Of a DNA stretch of 64,000 nucleotides, positions 17,175 through 25,130 are shown in pieces. Made by a program: the position numbers and the translations under genes. How positions within the stretch are numbered: position 1 is the first letter of the stretch; every line of letters begins with the position of its first letter. Source of the DNA: Halorarius halobius (GTDB lineage Archaea > Halobacteriota > Halobacteria > Halobacteriales > Haloarculaceae); NCBI RefSeq assembly GCF_024298865.1, contig NZ_CP101161.1, forward strand, positions 1,633,227-1,697,226, in the 5' to 3' direction. The notes beneath the pieces are model-generated. The model had not been told where the DNA came from. It searched no databases and saw only the letters and a program-made list of their open reading frames with translations.

Positions 17175-17933
17175 TCAAAATCCCTCTCGAGAATACTTGT
17201 CTCGTGTGTAGATATCCAATTCACTGATTGTGGCCCGTCGCTCTTGTCGTGCGGCGAACGCAATTGCTTGCGCTACATCACTTGGTTCTAACACCTCACC
17301 AGGTTCAAACCGTTCTTTGAAAGATGGTTCTCCAGACCGTCCAATTTCGGTTCGTACTTTAGCGGGGTTCACAACAGTTACACCAATACCTTGTTCGCCT
17401 GCTGGTCCCGCAAGGCTATGAGCAAATCCACGGACCCACCACTTACTCGCGGCATATGTTGGGCTCCTTGTACGGGGATAGTGACCGTCAAAACTCCCAA
17501 CAAATATCAGGTTCCCCCCAACGTCAGCCAAATGAGGGATTGCATTATGGGCAACGTAGAACGTCCCATCGACATTTACCCTCATGAGAGTTCGATAATC
17601 TTCAAGATCCACCTCTGGGAGTGGCTGATTATCACTCCCGGGTACCCCAGCGTTGCTCACTACTACATCTATCCGTCCGAAGGTATCGACCGTCAAATCA
17701 ATGGCTGCTTCCACTTGAGATTCATCCCCTACGTCGGCTGGGATGATTAGTGTTTCAACGTCATGCTCATCTTCGATTTCTGCTGCAACACTCCTGAGAC
17801 GTTCTTCGCGTCGTGCGAGCAGTGCTACATCTGCTCCATCATGAGCTAAAGCATGTCCGGTTGCCTTTCCTATGCCCGAACTTGCGCCTGTTATGAATGA
17901 TACTGAGTTTTGAAGAGGTAACTGTGTAGCCAT
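17175..17933 (-). CDS. Short-chain dehydrogenase/reductase, intact
   Basis: A 252-residue classical SDR. It shows the cofactor motif TGASSGIG, a basic patch LLARREERL that favours NADP(H), the NAG of SNAGVP and the catalytic YAASK. The C-terminus is intact (KVRTEIGRSGEPSFKERFEP, then SELDIYTRDKYSREGF). It is the complete reference copy for two broken relatives that flank the low-GC insert: the front part at 6623-7186 and the tail at 18643-18909. It is divergent from the nitroreductase gene at 18092, with an AT-rich shared promoter region (TATTTAAAC near 17960). Confidence 0.9.
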   Translation of the reverse strand: MATQLPLQNSVSFITGASSGIGKATGHALAHDGADVALLARREERLRSVAAEIEDEHDVETLIIPADVGDESQVEAAIDLTVDTFGRIDVVVSNAGVPGSDNQPLPEVDLEDYRTLMRVNVDGTFYVAHNAIPHLADVGGNLIFVGSFDGHYPRTRSPTYAASKWWVRGFAHSLAGPAGEQGIGVTVVNPAKVRTEIGRSGEPSFKERFEPGEVLEPSDVAQAIAFAARQERRATISELDIYTRDKYSREGF

Positions 17934-18091
17934 ACCCAGACAATACTATATTGACTATTTAAACTATTGTATCAATAGCTACAATTCGGCAGGAGCGGGG
18001 TAGCGGTAATAATTAGTTGTCACCCCCAGGAAGGTCAGGGAGTTAGAAGACTGCCCGCAAGAATAAAGATAACCCCCAATAGAGTCTCTAT

Positions 18092-18640
18092 ATGGATCTT
18101 CTCGATTGTGTCAAAAGAGCTCGGGCGACACGGGACTTCACTAACGAGTCGGTTGCAAAGGATGATATCCGATTTTTGCTTGACGTTGCTCGTAGGGCCG
18201 GTAGCGGAAAGAATCGACAACCGTGGACATTTATCGTCATAGAGGACGAAGAGCGCCGGAAAAAGTTGGCATCGTTTGGAGAATACACTTCTCCCCTAGA
18301 ACAAGCATCTGCTGGTATCCTCATCATGCATGATATCCGTAGACGTGATGACGACGATATAAACTTCAACGAGTTTGACTGCGGTCGAGCTGTTCAAAAT
18401 CTTGTCTTGGCAGCTGCTTCTCGGGGGCTCGGAACGGTACCTCAGAGTATAAGTGATCAATCGGCCGCAGAAGACCTGGTAGCAGCCCCTGATGATAAGG
18501 CGGTCCTCTTAGCCATCGCCGTTGGTCATCCTGAAGCTGAGCCCACGAACACAATCGAGGGTGAGGCCAAAGAAGACGTACTCCTCGATTCCGGACGCCA
18601 GTCCCTTGAAGAAGTTGTCTATTGGGAGCGTCACGGATGA
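18092..18640 (+). CDS. Nitroreductase family protein
   Basis: A 182-residue FMN-dependent nitroreductase-fold protein. Typical signs are the early RARATRDFTNESV, the flavin-contact RAGSGKNRQPW, the helix DCGRAVQNLVLAAASRGLG and a hydrophobic AVLLAIAVGHPEAEP. Members reduce nitro groups, quinones or enones with NAD(P)H, or act as dehydrogenases; the substrate here is unknown. It is the last intact gene of the AT-richer insert. Its stop codon is only two bases before GC-rich SDR tail sequence starts, so the insert boundary lies at or very near the gene end. Confidence 0.85.
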   Translation: MDLLDCVKRARATRDFTNESVAKDDIRFLLDVARRAGSGKNRQPWTFIVIEDEERRKKLASFGEYTSPLEQASAGILIMHDIRRRDDDDINFNEFDCGRAVQNLVLAAASRGLGTVPQSISDQSAAEDLVAAPDDKAVLLAIAVGHPEAEPTNTIEGEAKEDVLLDSGRQSLEEVVYWERHG

Positions 18641-18642
18641 CG

Positions 18643-18909
18643 TGTTGGCTGTGGGGGTTCGTTCAGAGCCCCGCGGGTCGTGCCGGCGAACGGGGCATCG
18701 CCGTCACACTCGTCAACCCCACGAAGGTCCGCACCGAGATCGCGCCGACGGACGAACCGTCGTTCAACAAGCAGTACGACGAGGGGGAGATTCTGGAGCC
18801 GGACGACGTGGCCGAGGCAATCGCGTTCGCCGCTCGGTAACCGACCCGGGCGACGGTCAGCGAAATCGACCTCTACGCCCGAGACAAATACTCCCGAGAG
18901 GGCTTCTGA
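18643..18909 (+). pseudogene. SDR C-terminal remnant with in-frame stop
   Basis: The plus strand reads CWLWGFVQSPAGRAGERGIA, VTLVNPTKVRTEIAPTDEPS and on to IAFAAR, then TAA at 18838-18840, then PTRATVSEIDLYARDKYSRE and GF to the final stop. Every segment matches the tail of the intact SDR at 17175-17933, including the last residues DKYSREGF, so the TAA replaced one sense codon. The catalytic N-terminal two thirds are missing. Base composition is that of the GC-rich chromosome. It marks the right edge of the low-GC insert. Confidence 0.8.
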
Positions 18910-18931
18910 CCGAGTTCCGCCTCGGGGTGGG

Positions 18932-20404
18932 TCACTCCAGTTCCGTCTTCAGTATCTTCCCCGTCTCGCCCCGGGGGAACTGCTCCACCACGTGGACGTC
19001 CGCGGGCACCTTGAAATCGACCAACGACTCCCGGCAGTGGGACATCACGAGCGCTTCGATCTCGTCGGTCGGGTGGTCGCCCTCGACGGTGACGTAGGCG
19101 ACGGGCACCTCGCCGTAGATCTCGTGGTCGCGGCCCACGACGCCGACGTCCTCGATCTCCGGCAGTTCGTGGATCGTCTCCTCGATGTCGCCGGGGAAGA
19201 TGTTCTGTCCGCCCCGGATGATGATGTTCTTGATGCGGTCGGAGACGTAGTACTCGCCGTTCTCGTCGTAGTAGCCGATGTCACCCGTACAGAACCACGT
19301 TCCCTCGAACACCTCCTCGGTCGCGGTCTGGTTGTTGTAGTACTCCTTGAACAGCGTCGGGCCGCGGATGCGTATCTCGCCGCGTTCGCCTGCCGGGAGC
19401 GGTTCCCTGGACTCCTCGTCGACGACTTGCATCTCCGCGTACCGCGAAGCGACGCCCGCGGAGCCGTACTCGCGCTGTTCGGGACTCTCGTGGGTGGTCC
19501 CGGCGACCTCCGACAGCCCGTAGATCTCCATCACGTCGACATCGAAGGTGGCCTCGAACTGTTTCGTCACCTCCGTCGAGAGGAACGACCCGGAGACGAC
19601 GAACGTCTCCATGGGCGTCGACTCGTGGATCGGGCCACGCTCCGTCAGTATCGACAGGATGCTCGGCACGCCGCTGGTCACGTTCCCGCCGTACGCGGTG
19701 ACGTCGTCCCAGAACGCGGAGGCGCTGAACCCGTCCCGGAGCAGGACCTCCCCGCCGTCGTACAGCGTCCCGAACGTCGTGATGTACCCGTCGATGTTGT
19801 ACAGCGGGAGCATCGTGTAGAACGTGTCGTAGCCGCGCGGCATCTCGCCCGCGTGGAGCCGCGTGAGGAAACTGCTGTGGCTGTGTGCGACCGCTTTCGG
19901 GTCGCCCGTCGTTCCGGACGTGAACATCAGAAACGCCGTGTCGACGGGCCGGACGTCGGGGCCGACGCGGTCGCCGTCTGCCGGCGCGTAGTCGTCGGGG
20001 GTGACGACCCGAACGGACTCCCCCACGCCGACGTCGCTCACCGCGTCCACGAGGTCAGTTGCGGCGACGACCGCCTCGGCGTCCGACTGGTCGAGCACGT
20101 ACGCCAGTTCGTCGCCACGGTACTCGGGGTTCACCGGCACGGCGACGGCCCCGAGCTTCAGCAGGCCGCAGATGGCCGTCACCAGTTCGATGGAGTTCGG
20201 GAACACGAGCGCGACGTGACTGCCGGCGCCGACGCCGACGTCCGCCAGCGTCCGCGCGACGTCGGCGGCCGCGTCGTCCAGTTCGGCGTAGCTGACAGAC
20301 TCGCCCGACTCGGCCCGTATCAGGGCGGTCTCGTCGGCGTGTTGCTCGGCCTGTGCGTGTAGCATCTCCGCCATCGTGTCGTATCTCGGCGGCACGGTCA
20401 CCAC
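18932..20404 (-). CDS. AMP-forming acyl-CoA synthetase / ligase
   Basis: A 490-residue adenylate-forming enzyme (ANL superfamily) that makes an acyl-CoA from a carboxylic acid, ATP and CoA. Core motifs are complete: P-loop FTSGTTGDPKAV, EIYGLSE, TGDIGYYDENGEYYVSDRIK, and the catalytic lysine in PRGETGKILKTELE. The start is a GTG at 20404; an ATG for MAEML lies ten codons further in. It is convergent with the SDR remnant and stands alone on its strand. Substrate unknown; the size fits medium-chain or aromatic acid ligases. Confidence 0.87.
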   Translation of the reverse strand: MVTVPPRYDTMAEMLHAQAEQHADETALIRAESGESVSYAELDDAAADVARTLADVGVGAGSHVALVFPNSIELVTAICGLLKLGAVAVPVNPEYRGDELAYVLDQSDAEAVVAATDLVDAVSDVGVGESVRVVTPDDYAPADGDRVGPDVRPVDTAFLMFTSGTTGDPKAVAHSHSSFLTRLHAGEMPRGYDTFYTMLPLYNIDGYITTFGTLYDGGEVLLRDGFSASAFWDDVTAYGGNVTSGVPSILSILTERGPIHESTPMETFVVSGSFLSTEVTKQFEATFDVDVMEIYGLSEVAGTTHESPEQREYGSAGVASRYAEMQVVDEESREPLPAGERGEIRIRGPTLFKEYYNNQTATEEVFEGTWFCTGDIGYYDENGEYYVSDRIKNIIIRGGQNIFPGDIEETIHELPEIEDVGVVGRDHEIYGEVPVAYVTVEGDHPTDEIEALVMSHCRESLVDFKVPADVHVVEQFPRGETGKILKTELE

Positions 20405-20776
20405 CCAGCCACGAGCGCGTCCGCGTCGACGCTCGTCGATGCAGTTCCCGACCGCCGGCAGGTGGCCCGCCTCATGCGGCGTGTGGCGACCCGACGGTGC
20501 TCGCTCCGAGCGAGTGGGTGTCCGTCCAGAGCAGTCCCTGCATTGGGGGGACGCTCGTCTACTCCTGGCATGGTATCACACGCCGACATGCCGTCAGCCA
20601 CTCACATAAACACTCGTGTCCGACACGTCTCTCGGCCTCGCGGGCCGCGACGACAGCCCGGGCGGGATGGGGCCTCTTGCTTGGGGGTCGTGGTTCGGGA
20701 GACTCACGCCCGGCAGTTCCGCGGGCACGTACCTATTAGTCGTTCCCGGTGGAGGGTTCGGCTGGTGCGTACATAG
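20405..20776. other. Divergent intergenic region with no gene recognised
   Basis: About 370 bases between the divergent CoA ligase and phosphotriesterase-like genes. A CCTATTAGT stretch near 20730 is a plausible TATA element for the plus-strand gene. A short hairpin (CTCGCTCCGAGCGAG) lies near 20500. Otherwise nothing recognised. Confidence 0.45.
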
Positions 20777-21895
20777 ATGACACCCAGCACGGGAGACGTC
20801 GTGACGGTCGACGGCATCATCGCCCCCGAGGAACTCGGGCGGACGATGACCCACGAGCACGTCTTCATCGATTTGAGCAACTGGTACACCGACCCGGGGT
20901 CGGCCTACAGACGGGCGCAGGCCGAGAACCCCGTGACGATGGAGAATTTGAGCGAACTGCGGCGCAATCCGATGGCCTCGAAGGACAACCTGCTGTTGGG
21001 GTCGATGGAGGAGGCCGTCGACGAGGTCGGCATGTTTCGCGACGTCGGCGGCGACACCATCGTCGAGGTCACCCCAAAGGGCCCGCCGGGCCAGGACCCC
21101 GAACAGCTCCGGCTGGTGAGCCGGCGGACGGGCGTCCAGCTCATCCAGGGGACGGCCTACTACGTCCGGACGGCCCACCCGGACGGGCTCGACGAGCGGT
21201 CCGAGCAGTCGATAGAGGACGAGTTCGTCAGCGACGTCAGGGACGGCATCGACGAGACGGACGTGCAGGCGGGCATCATCGGCGAAATCGGGCTCAGTAC
21301 GGACGCGGACAGCGAGATATACGACACGGAGCTTACGGTGCTGAAGGCGGCCGCTCGGGCGGCCGTCCGCACGGGCGCCTCGCTGAGCATCCACCCGCCG
21401 GGGCGGAAGAAAGTGGCCCAGCGGGGCCGGACGTACCCCACCTCCCGGTGGTCGCTCGAGGTTCTCGACATCGTCGAAGAGCAAGGGCTCCCCGCCGACC
21501 GGGTCGTGATGGGCCACATGGACCGGACCCTCTACGAGGACATCGACTATCTGAAACAGTTGGCCGAGCGGGGCCCGTATCTGGAGTTCGACCTGTTCGG
21601 GTCGGAGTTCTACTACGACCACTGGGACGACGGCTACCCCGCCGACGAGTGGCGGATCGAGACCATCGCCGAACTCGTCGACGAGGGGCATCTCTCCCAG
21701 ATACTGCTTTCACACGACGTCTGTCAGAAGATTCAGCGCGTGAACTACGGCGGGTTCGGCTACGCTCACGTCATCGACAACGTCGTGCCGATGTTCGAGC
21801 AGTTGGGTGGCCTCGACGGCGACCAGATTCAGACGATGCTCGTGGACAACCCCCGTGAGATGTTGACCTTCGCCGAACCCGAGGAGGCTGTCTGA
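20777..21895 (+). CDS. Phosphotriesterase-family (PTE/Php-like) metal hydrolase
   Basis: A 372-residue TIM-barrel hydrolase of the phosphotriesterase family. The binuclear metal site is readable: H26 and H28 (MTHEHV), bridging E170 (GIIGEIG, where phosphotriesterase itself has a carbamylated lysine), H206 (IHPPG), H247 (GHMDR) and D314 (LSHDVC). Many such proteins are lactonases or esterases, not organophosphate hydrolases. The stop codon shares a base with the next gene's ATG, so it is co-translated with an enoyl-CoA hydratase. Ring-opening of a lactone or ester ahead of CoA activation is a reasonable guess. Confidence 0.85.
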   Translation: MTPSTGDVVTVDGIIAPEELGRTMTHEHVFIDLSNWYTDPGSAYRRAQAENPVTMENLSELRRNPMASKDNLLLGSMEEAVDEVGMFRDVGGDTIVEVTPKGPPGQDPEQLRLVSRRTGVQLIQGTAYYVRTAHPDGLDERSEQSIEDEFVSDVRDGIDETDVQAGIIGEIGLSTDADSEIYDTELTVLKAAARAAVRTGASLSIHPPGRKKVAQRGRTYPTSRWSLEVLDIVEEQGLPADRVVMGHMDRTLYEDIDYLKQLAERGPYLEFDLFGSEFYYDHWDDGYPADEWRIETIAELVDEGHLSQILLSHDVCQKIQRVNYGGFGYAHVIDNVVPMFEQLGGLDGDQIQTMLVDNPREMLTFAEPEEAV

Positions 21896-22626
21896 TGGCC
21901 CACCTCGTCCGCAACGAACTCGACGAGGAGATCGTCGAGCTAGTGCTGAACCGTCCGGAGTCGCTCAACGCGCTGAACAAGGAACTCCTGCGGGAGATTC
22001 CCGAGGCGGTCCGGCGAGCCGACAGCAACGACCGGAAGGTGATCATCTTCCGCGGGGCGGGAGACGCGTTCACCGCCGGCGCCGACCTGGAGGAGGCCAC
22101 GCAGGACGACGAGGGCGAGGACGTCTCCCTGTTCCAGGAGCTCACCCGTGCAGTCCTGGAGTTCGACGGCATCGTCATCGGGCAACTCCACGGTTACGCC
22201 ATCGGCGGCGGCCTGGAGTTCACCCTGAGCTTCGACCTCCGATACGCCGCGGAGGGGACGACGTTCAAGCTCACCGAATCCGAGATCGGCGTCACCATCT
22301 CGAACGCGTCGACGCTACTGTTGCCCGCGACGGTCGGGCTGGGCACGGCCAAGGACCTCGTGTTCACGAGCCGCGAGGTGTCCGCGACGGAGGCGGACGA
22401 CATCGGACTCGTGACCGGCGTCTACGAGGAGGCGGCGCTCCAGGAGCAGGTCCGCGACGTGGCCCGCGACATCGTGGAGAACAAATCGACGGCGGCGCTG
22501 AAGCTGAACAAGCGTGGCATCAACCGCCAGTTCGCAGTCGAGAACGCTCTGGAGTACGAGCGCCTTCTCGGCCTCGAGATGAAGGCGAGCAGGGCGGACG
22601 ACGAGGACGACATCGACTGGGGGTGA
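21895..22626 (+). CDS. Enoyl-CoA hydratase/isomerase family protein
   Basis: A 243-residue crotonase. Oxyanion-hole segments are AGDAFTAGADLEE and LHGYAIGGGLEFTLSFDLRY. It is translationally coupled to the phosphotriesterase-like gene (TGATG overlap). The C-terminus is short (LEMKASRADDEDDIDWG) and acidic, typical for this organism group. Hydration or isomerisation of an unsaturated acyl-CoA is the likely role. Confidence 0.87.
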   Translation: MAHLVRNELDEEIVELVLNRPESLNALNKELLREIPEAVRRADSNDRKVIIFRGAGDAFTAGADLEEATQDDEGEDVSLFQELTRAVLEFDGIVIGQLHGYAIGGGLEFTLSFDLRYAAEGTTFKLTESEIGVTISNASTLLLPATVGLGTAKDLVFTSREVSATEADDIGLVTGVYEEAALQEQVRDVARDIVENKSTAALKLNKRGINRQFAVENALEYERLLGLEMKASRADDEDDIDWG

Positions 22627-22689
22627 GGCGTTCCGGTCGGCTTTCGTCGCCCTGGAGGCGCTTGCGTGGTTGACGGCCGCCGTCGGGGG

Positions 22690-23655
22690 TCAGTCCCCCC
22701 CGACGATCTCGTGTCTGAGAGTGCCGATACCCTCGGCGTCGAGTTCGACCGTGTCGCCGGGCTCGATCCAGCGGTCGAGTTCGAGACCACAGCCCCCGCC
22801 CACCGTGCCCGTCCCGAGGACGTCGCCGGGGTGGAGCGTCTCGTCCTGTGAGACGTACTCGATGATGTCCGCAAAGGAGTGGTACATCTCGCCGATGTCG
22901 CCCTCCGACCACGTCTCGCCGTTCACGCGGGCGGTGACGTGGAGGTTCTCGAACTCGATGCTGTCGCGGGTCACGAGATACGGCCCGAACCCGTTGGCGA
23001 AGTCCTTCCCCTTCGTGGGCCCGAGCTGGCCAGCCATCTCCTTCATCTGGATGTCGCGGGCGCTGAAGTCGTTGAAGATGGTGTAGCCCGCGATGTACTC
23101 GTCGGCCTCCTCGGCGGGGATGTCGCGGCCCCGCTTCCCGACCACCGCACACAACTCGAGTTCGTAGTCCAGTTTGTCGGTGTAGCTGGGCCACTCGACG
23201 GCCTCGTTCGGGTGGGCGATGGAGTCGGGGTTCCCCTTGTAGTAGACGGGAATGTCGTACCAGACGTCGGGAATCTCGCCCTCGAGGCTGTTCTGGACGT
23301 GCTCCTCGAACACCATGAAATCGCGGATGGAGTTCGGTCGCGGGAGCGGGCTCAACAGGCGGACCTCCTCGGAGTCGTACCTGGTCCGTGCGCCGTTGGG
23401 CGCCGTCACCTCCGACCCGGCGACGAACTCGACGGCCTCGCCGGCCGCCTCCAGCGCCCGGTCGCCCCGTCGAAGAAACTCCAGCATCTCCGGCGGGACG
23501 ACGGTCTCAGCGACCGCCGTCGGGTCCTGCTCGCCGCGGTCCGCGAGGCGGGCGGCGTACGCCGCCGTGAGGTCGACCAGTCCGTCCCCGTCGTGGGCGC
23601 CGACGCGTCGGACCGCGCCGACCGGCGTGTCGACCTCGAAGCTGGCGAGCTTCAT
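22690..23655 (-). CDS. Fumarylacetoacetate hydrolase (FAH) family protein
   Basis: A 321-residue FAH-fold enzyme. The metal/acid motif YTIFNDFSARDIQMKE and the later DVLGTGTVGGGCG are standard for the family, which hydrolyses or decarboxylates beta-diketo or oxo-acid products of ring cleavage. The N-terminus carries the usual small lid domain. The start overlaps the stop of the upstream cyclase gene by four bases, so the two act in one pathway. Possible reactions are C-C hydrolysis of an acylpyruvate or oxaloacetate-type decarboxylation. Confidence 0.87.
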   Translation of the reverse strand: MKLASFEVDTPVGAVRRVGAHDGDGLVDLTAAYAARLADRGEQDPTAVAETVVPPEMLEFLRRGDRALEAAGEAVEFVAGSEVTAPNGARTRYDSEEVRLLSPLPRPNSIRDFMVFEEHVQNSLEGEIPDVWYDIPVYYKGNPDSIAHPNEAVEWPSYTDKLDYELELCAVVGKRGRDIPAEEADEYIAGYTIFNDFSARDIQMKEMAGQLGPTKGKDFANGFGPYLVTRDSIEFENLHVTARVNGETWSEGDIGEMYHSFADIIEYVSQDETLHPGDVLGTGTVGGGCGLELDRWIEPGDTVELDAEGIGTLRHEIVGGD

Positions 23656-24467
23656 TCCTCGCCCTCCAGAATGGCGACCGGGCGGACCCAGCCGGCGCTG
23701 GCTCGCTCGATGGAGATGGGGAACGTCACCAGCGGCACGTCGGTCCGCCGCGGCAGTTCGTCGAGGTTGGCCATGCTCTCTATCTGGCAGTACTCCACCT
23801 CACGGCCGGCGAAGTGGGCGGGCCACAGTTCCGCGTCGTCGCCCGACTCCGCGTACCGGCGACCCATCTCGGCGAACGGCTTGTCGAACCCGTAGGCGTC
23901 GGTGCCGATCACCTTCACGCCCTGCTCGACGAGATACTTCGTCCCCTCGGCGCCCATCCCCGGGAACTCCAGGGTGTACTCCTCGGTCCCCCACAGTTCG
24001 TCCGCGCCGGTCTCGATGAGGACGATTTCGCCCTCCGAGAGTTCGTGGTCGAGTTCCTCGAGTTGCGCCTCCAGTTCCTCGGCGCTGATTTCGGTGCGTG
24101 GCTCCTTCCAGGTGAAATCGAGGACGACCGCGTTGCCCGCACACCACTCCAGGGGTATCTCGTCGATGGTCCGTGAGGGCTCGCCGTCCACCTCGGGGCC
24201 GTAGTGCCACGGCGCGTCGAGATGCGTGCCGGCGTGCGGGATGAGCGTCAGCTCCTCCCACGCGAGCCCCATCCCGTCGGGGAAGTCGCTCCCCTCGATG
24301 TCCTCGTAGCCGAGTTCGTTGAGGTTCGACGCCAGAAGCTCCGCGCCCGTCTCGTGGTCCCAGTACTCGATTTCGGGTGGGAACGGCTCGCTGGCGTCCG
24401 GTTCGAGGCCGATGCTCAGGTCGATGAACTCCGCGTCCCCGCTCGCGACTGTGTTCCAGACTGACAT
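23652..24467 (-). CDS. Cyclase family protein (kynurenine-formamidase-like)
   Basis: A 271-residue member of the cyclase (KynB/isatin hydrolase) family. The metal motif is HAGTHLDAPWHYG (HxGTHxDxxxH). These enzymes open amide or lactam rings, for example N-formylkynurenine or isatin. ATG 24467 is preferred over the longer frame. It is the first gene of a two-gene unit with the FAH-family gene. Two shorter paralogues lie at 37932 and 39361. Confidence 0.85.
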   Translation of the reverse strand: MSVWNTVASGDAEFIDLSIGLEPDASEPFPPEIEYWDHETGAELLASNLNELGYEDIEGSDFPDGMGLAWEELTLIPHAGTHLDAPWHYGPEVDGEPSRTIDEIPLEWCAGNAVVLDFTWKEPRTEISAEELEAQLEELDHELSEGEIVLIETGADELWGTEEYTLEFPGMGAEGTKYLVEQGVKVIGTDAYGFDKPFAEMGRRYAESGDDAELWPAHFAGREVEYCQIESMANLDELPRRTDVPLVTFPISIERASAGWVRPVAILEGEE

Positions 24468-24598
24468 GGCGTACTTCGAGACCATGAACCCGAGACACCA
24501 TGATAATTGCCCCTGTTCGGACGACCCACGAGGCCGGTGGTTCGGTGGCGCCACCGGTGTACCAACGCTTAACCCGGGGGAGCGTGTGAATCGTGACC

Positions 24599-25117
24599 AT
24601 GGGTCGAGATTCGGAGTTCGACGTCCAGGAGGAGTACACCGAGGAGAACCGGAAGTTCCGGAGCGTCGTCGAGCGGAGTTCGGACGACGACGTGGCCCAC
24701 GGGCTCGTCCGTGGCAAACACGAACTGCACGCGGACGAACCGGAGTGGCTCGAGGAGCCGGGCGCCGGCAACGATGCCCACCCGGCGCCGGCCGACTATC
24801 TCGTGTTCGGGCTGGTGTCGTGTCAGGTCGAGGTGCTCGACCAGGCGCTCCGGAAGGCCCGCATCGAGGAGTACAACATCCGGGCGTCCGCCGTGGTCGA
24901 CCGGGTCGGCGAGGACGAACCCGCAGAGGAGATGCTCGCCCACCACGCGGGCCGCATCTCGCACGTCAGCGTCGATTTGACGCTGGAGGTGCCCCCGGAG
25001 TTCGAGTCGCGGGCACAGCGCTGTCTCGACGTGTACGACACCGGCTGTGTGGTCGGGCAGAGCTACCGGAACGGCATCGACTACACCCCGACCGCGACGC
25101 TCGACGTCGTCGAGTGA
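24599..25117 (+). CDS. OsmC-family protein (first of two)
   Basis: A 172-residue OsmC-like protein. The two redox cysteines expected in the family are seen as VSCQVEVL and DTGCVVGQS, and the end is NGIDYTPTATLDVVE. OsmC proteins act as thiol peroxidases or as small-molecule hydrolase-like folds. Its paralogue at 27988 shares the layout and the same C-terminal motif. The aldehyde dehydrogenase and acyl-CoA dehydrogenase genes lie between them. ATG 24599 is used; a GTG two codons earlier is also possible. Confidence 0.85.
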   Translation: MGRDSEFDVQEEYTEENRKFRSVVERSSDDDVAHGLVRGKHELHADEPEWLEEPGAGNDAHPAPADYLVFGLVSCQVEVLDQALRKARIEEYNIRASAVVDRVGEDEPAEEMLAHHAGRISHVSVDLTLEVPPEFESRAQRCLDVYDTGCVVGQSYRNGIDYTPTATLDVVE

Positions 25118-25130
25118 GCCACGACGCGTC

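Noticed and set aside
6623..18909. Idea that one single SDR gene was split cleanly by the low-GC insert
   Set aside because: The two flanking pieces overlap by about 25 residues and differ in sequence, so they stem from two related genes or a duplication, and no target-site duplication was identified.
18680..20362. 560-codon plus-strand open frame opposite the CoA ligase
   Set aside because: Antisense shadow; Val/Arg/His-rich composition unlike haloarchaeal proteins, and the minus strand has intact ligase motifs.
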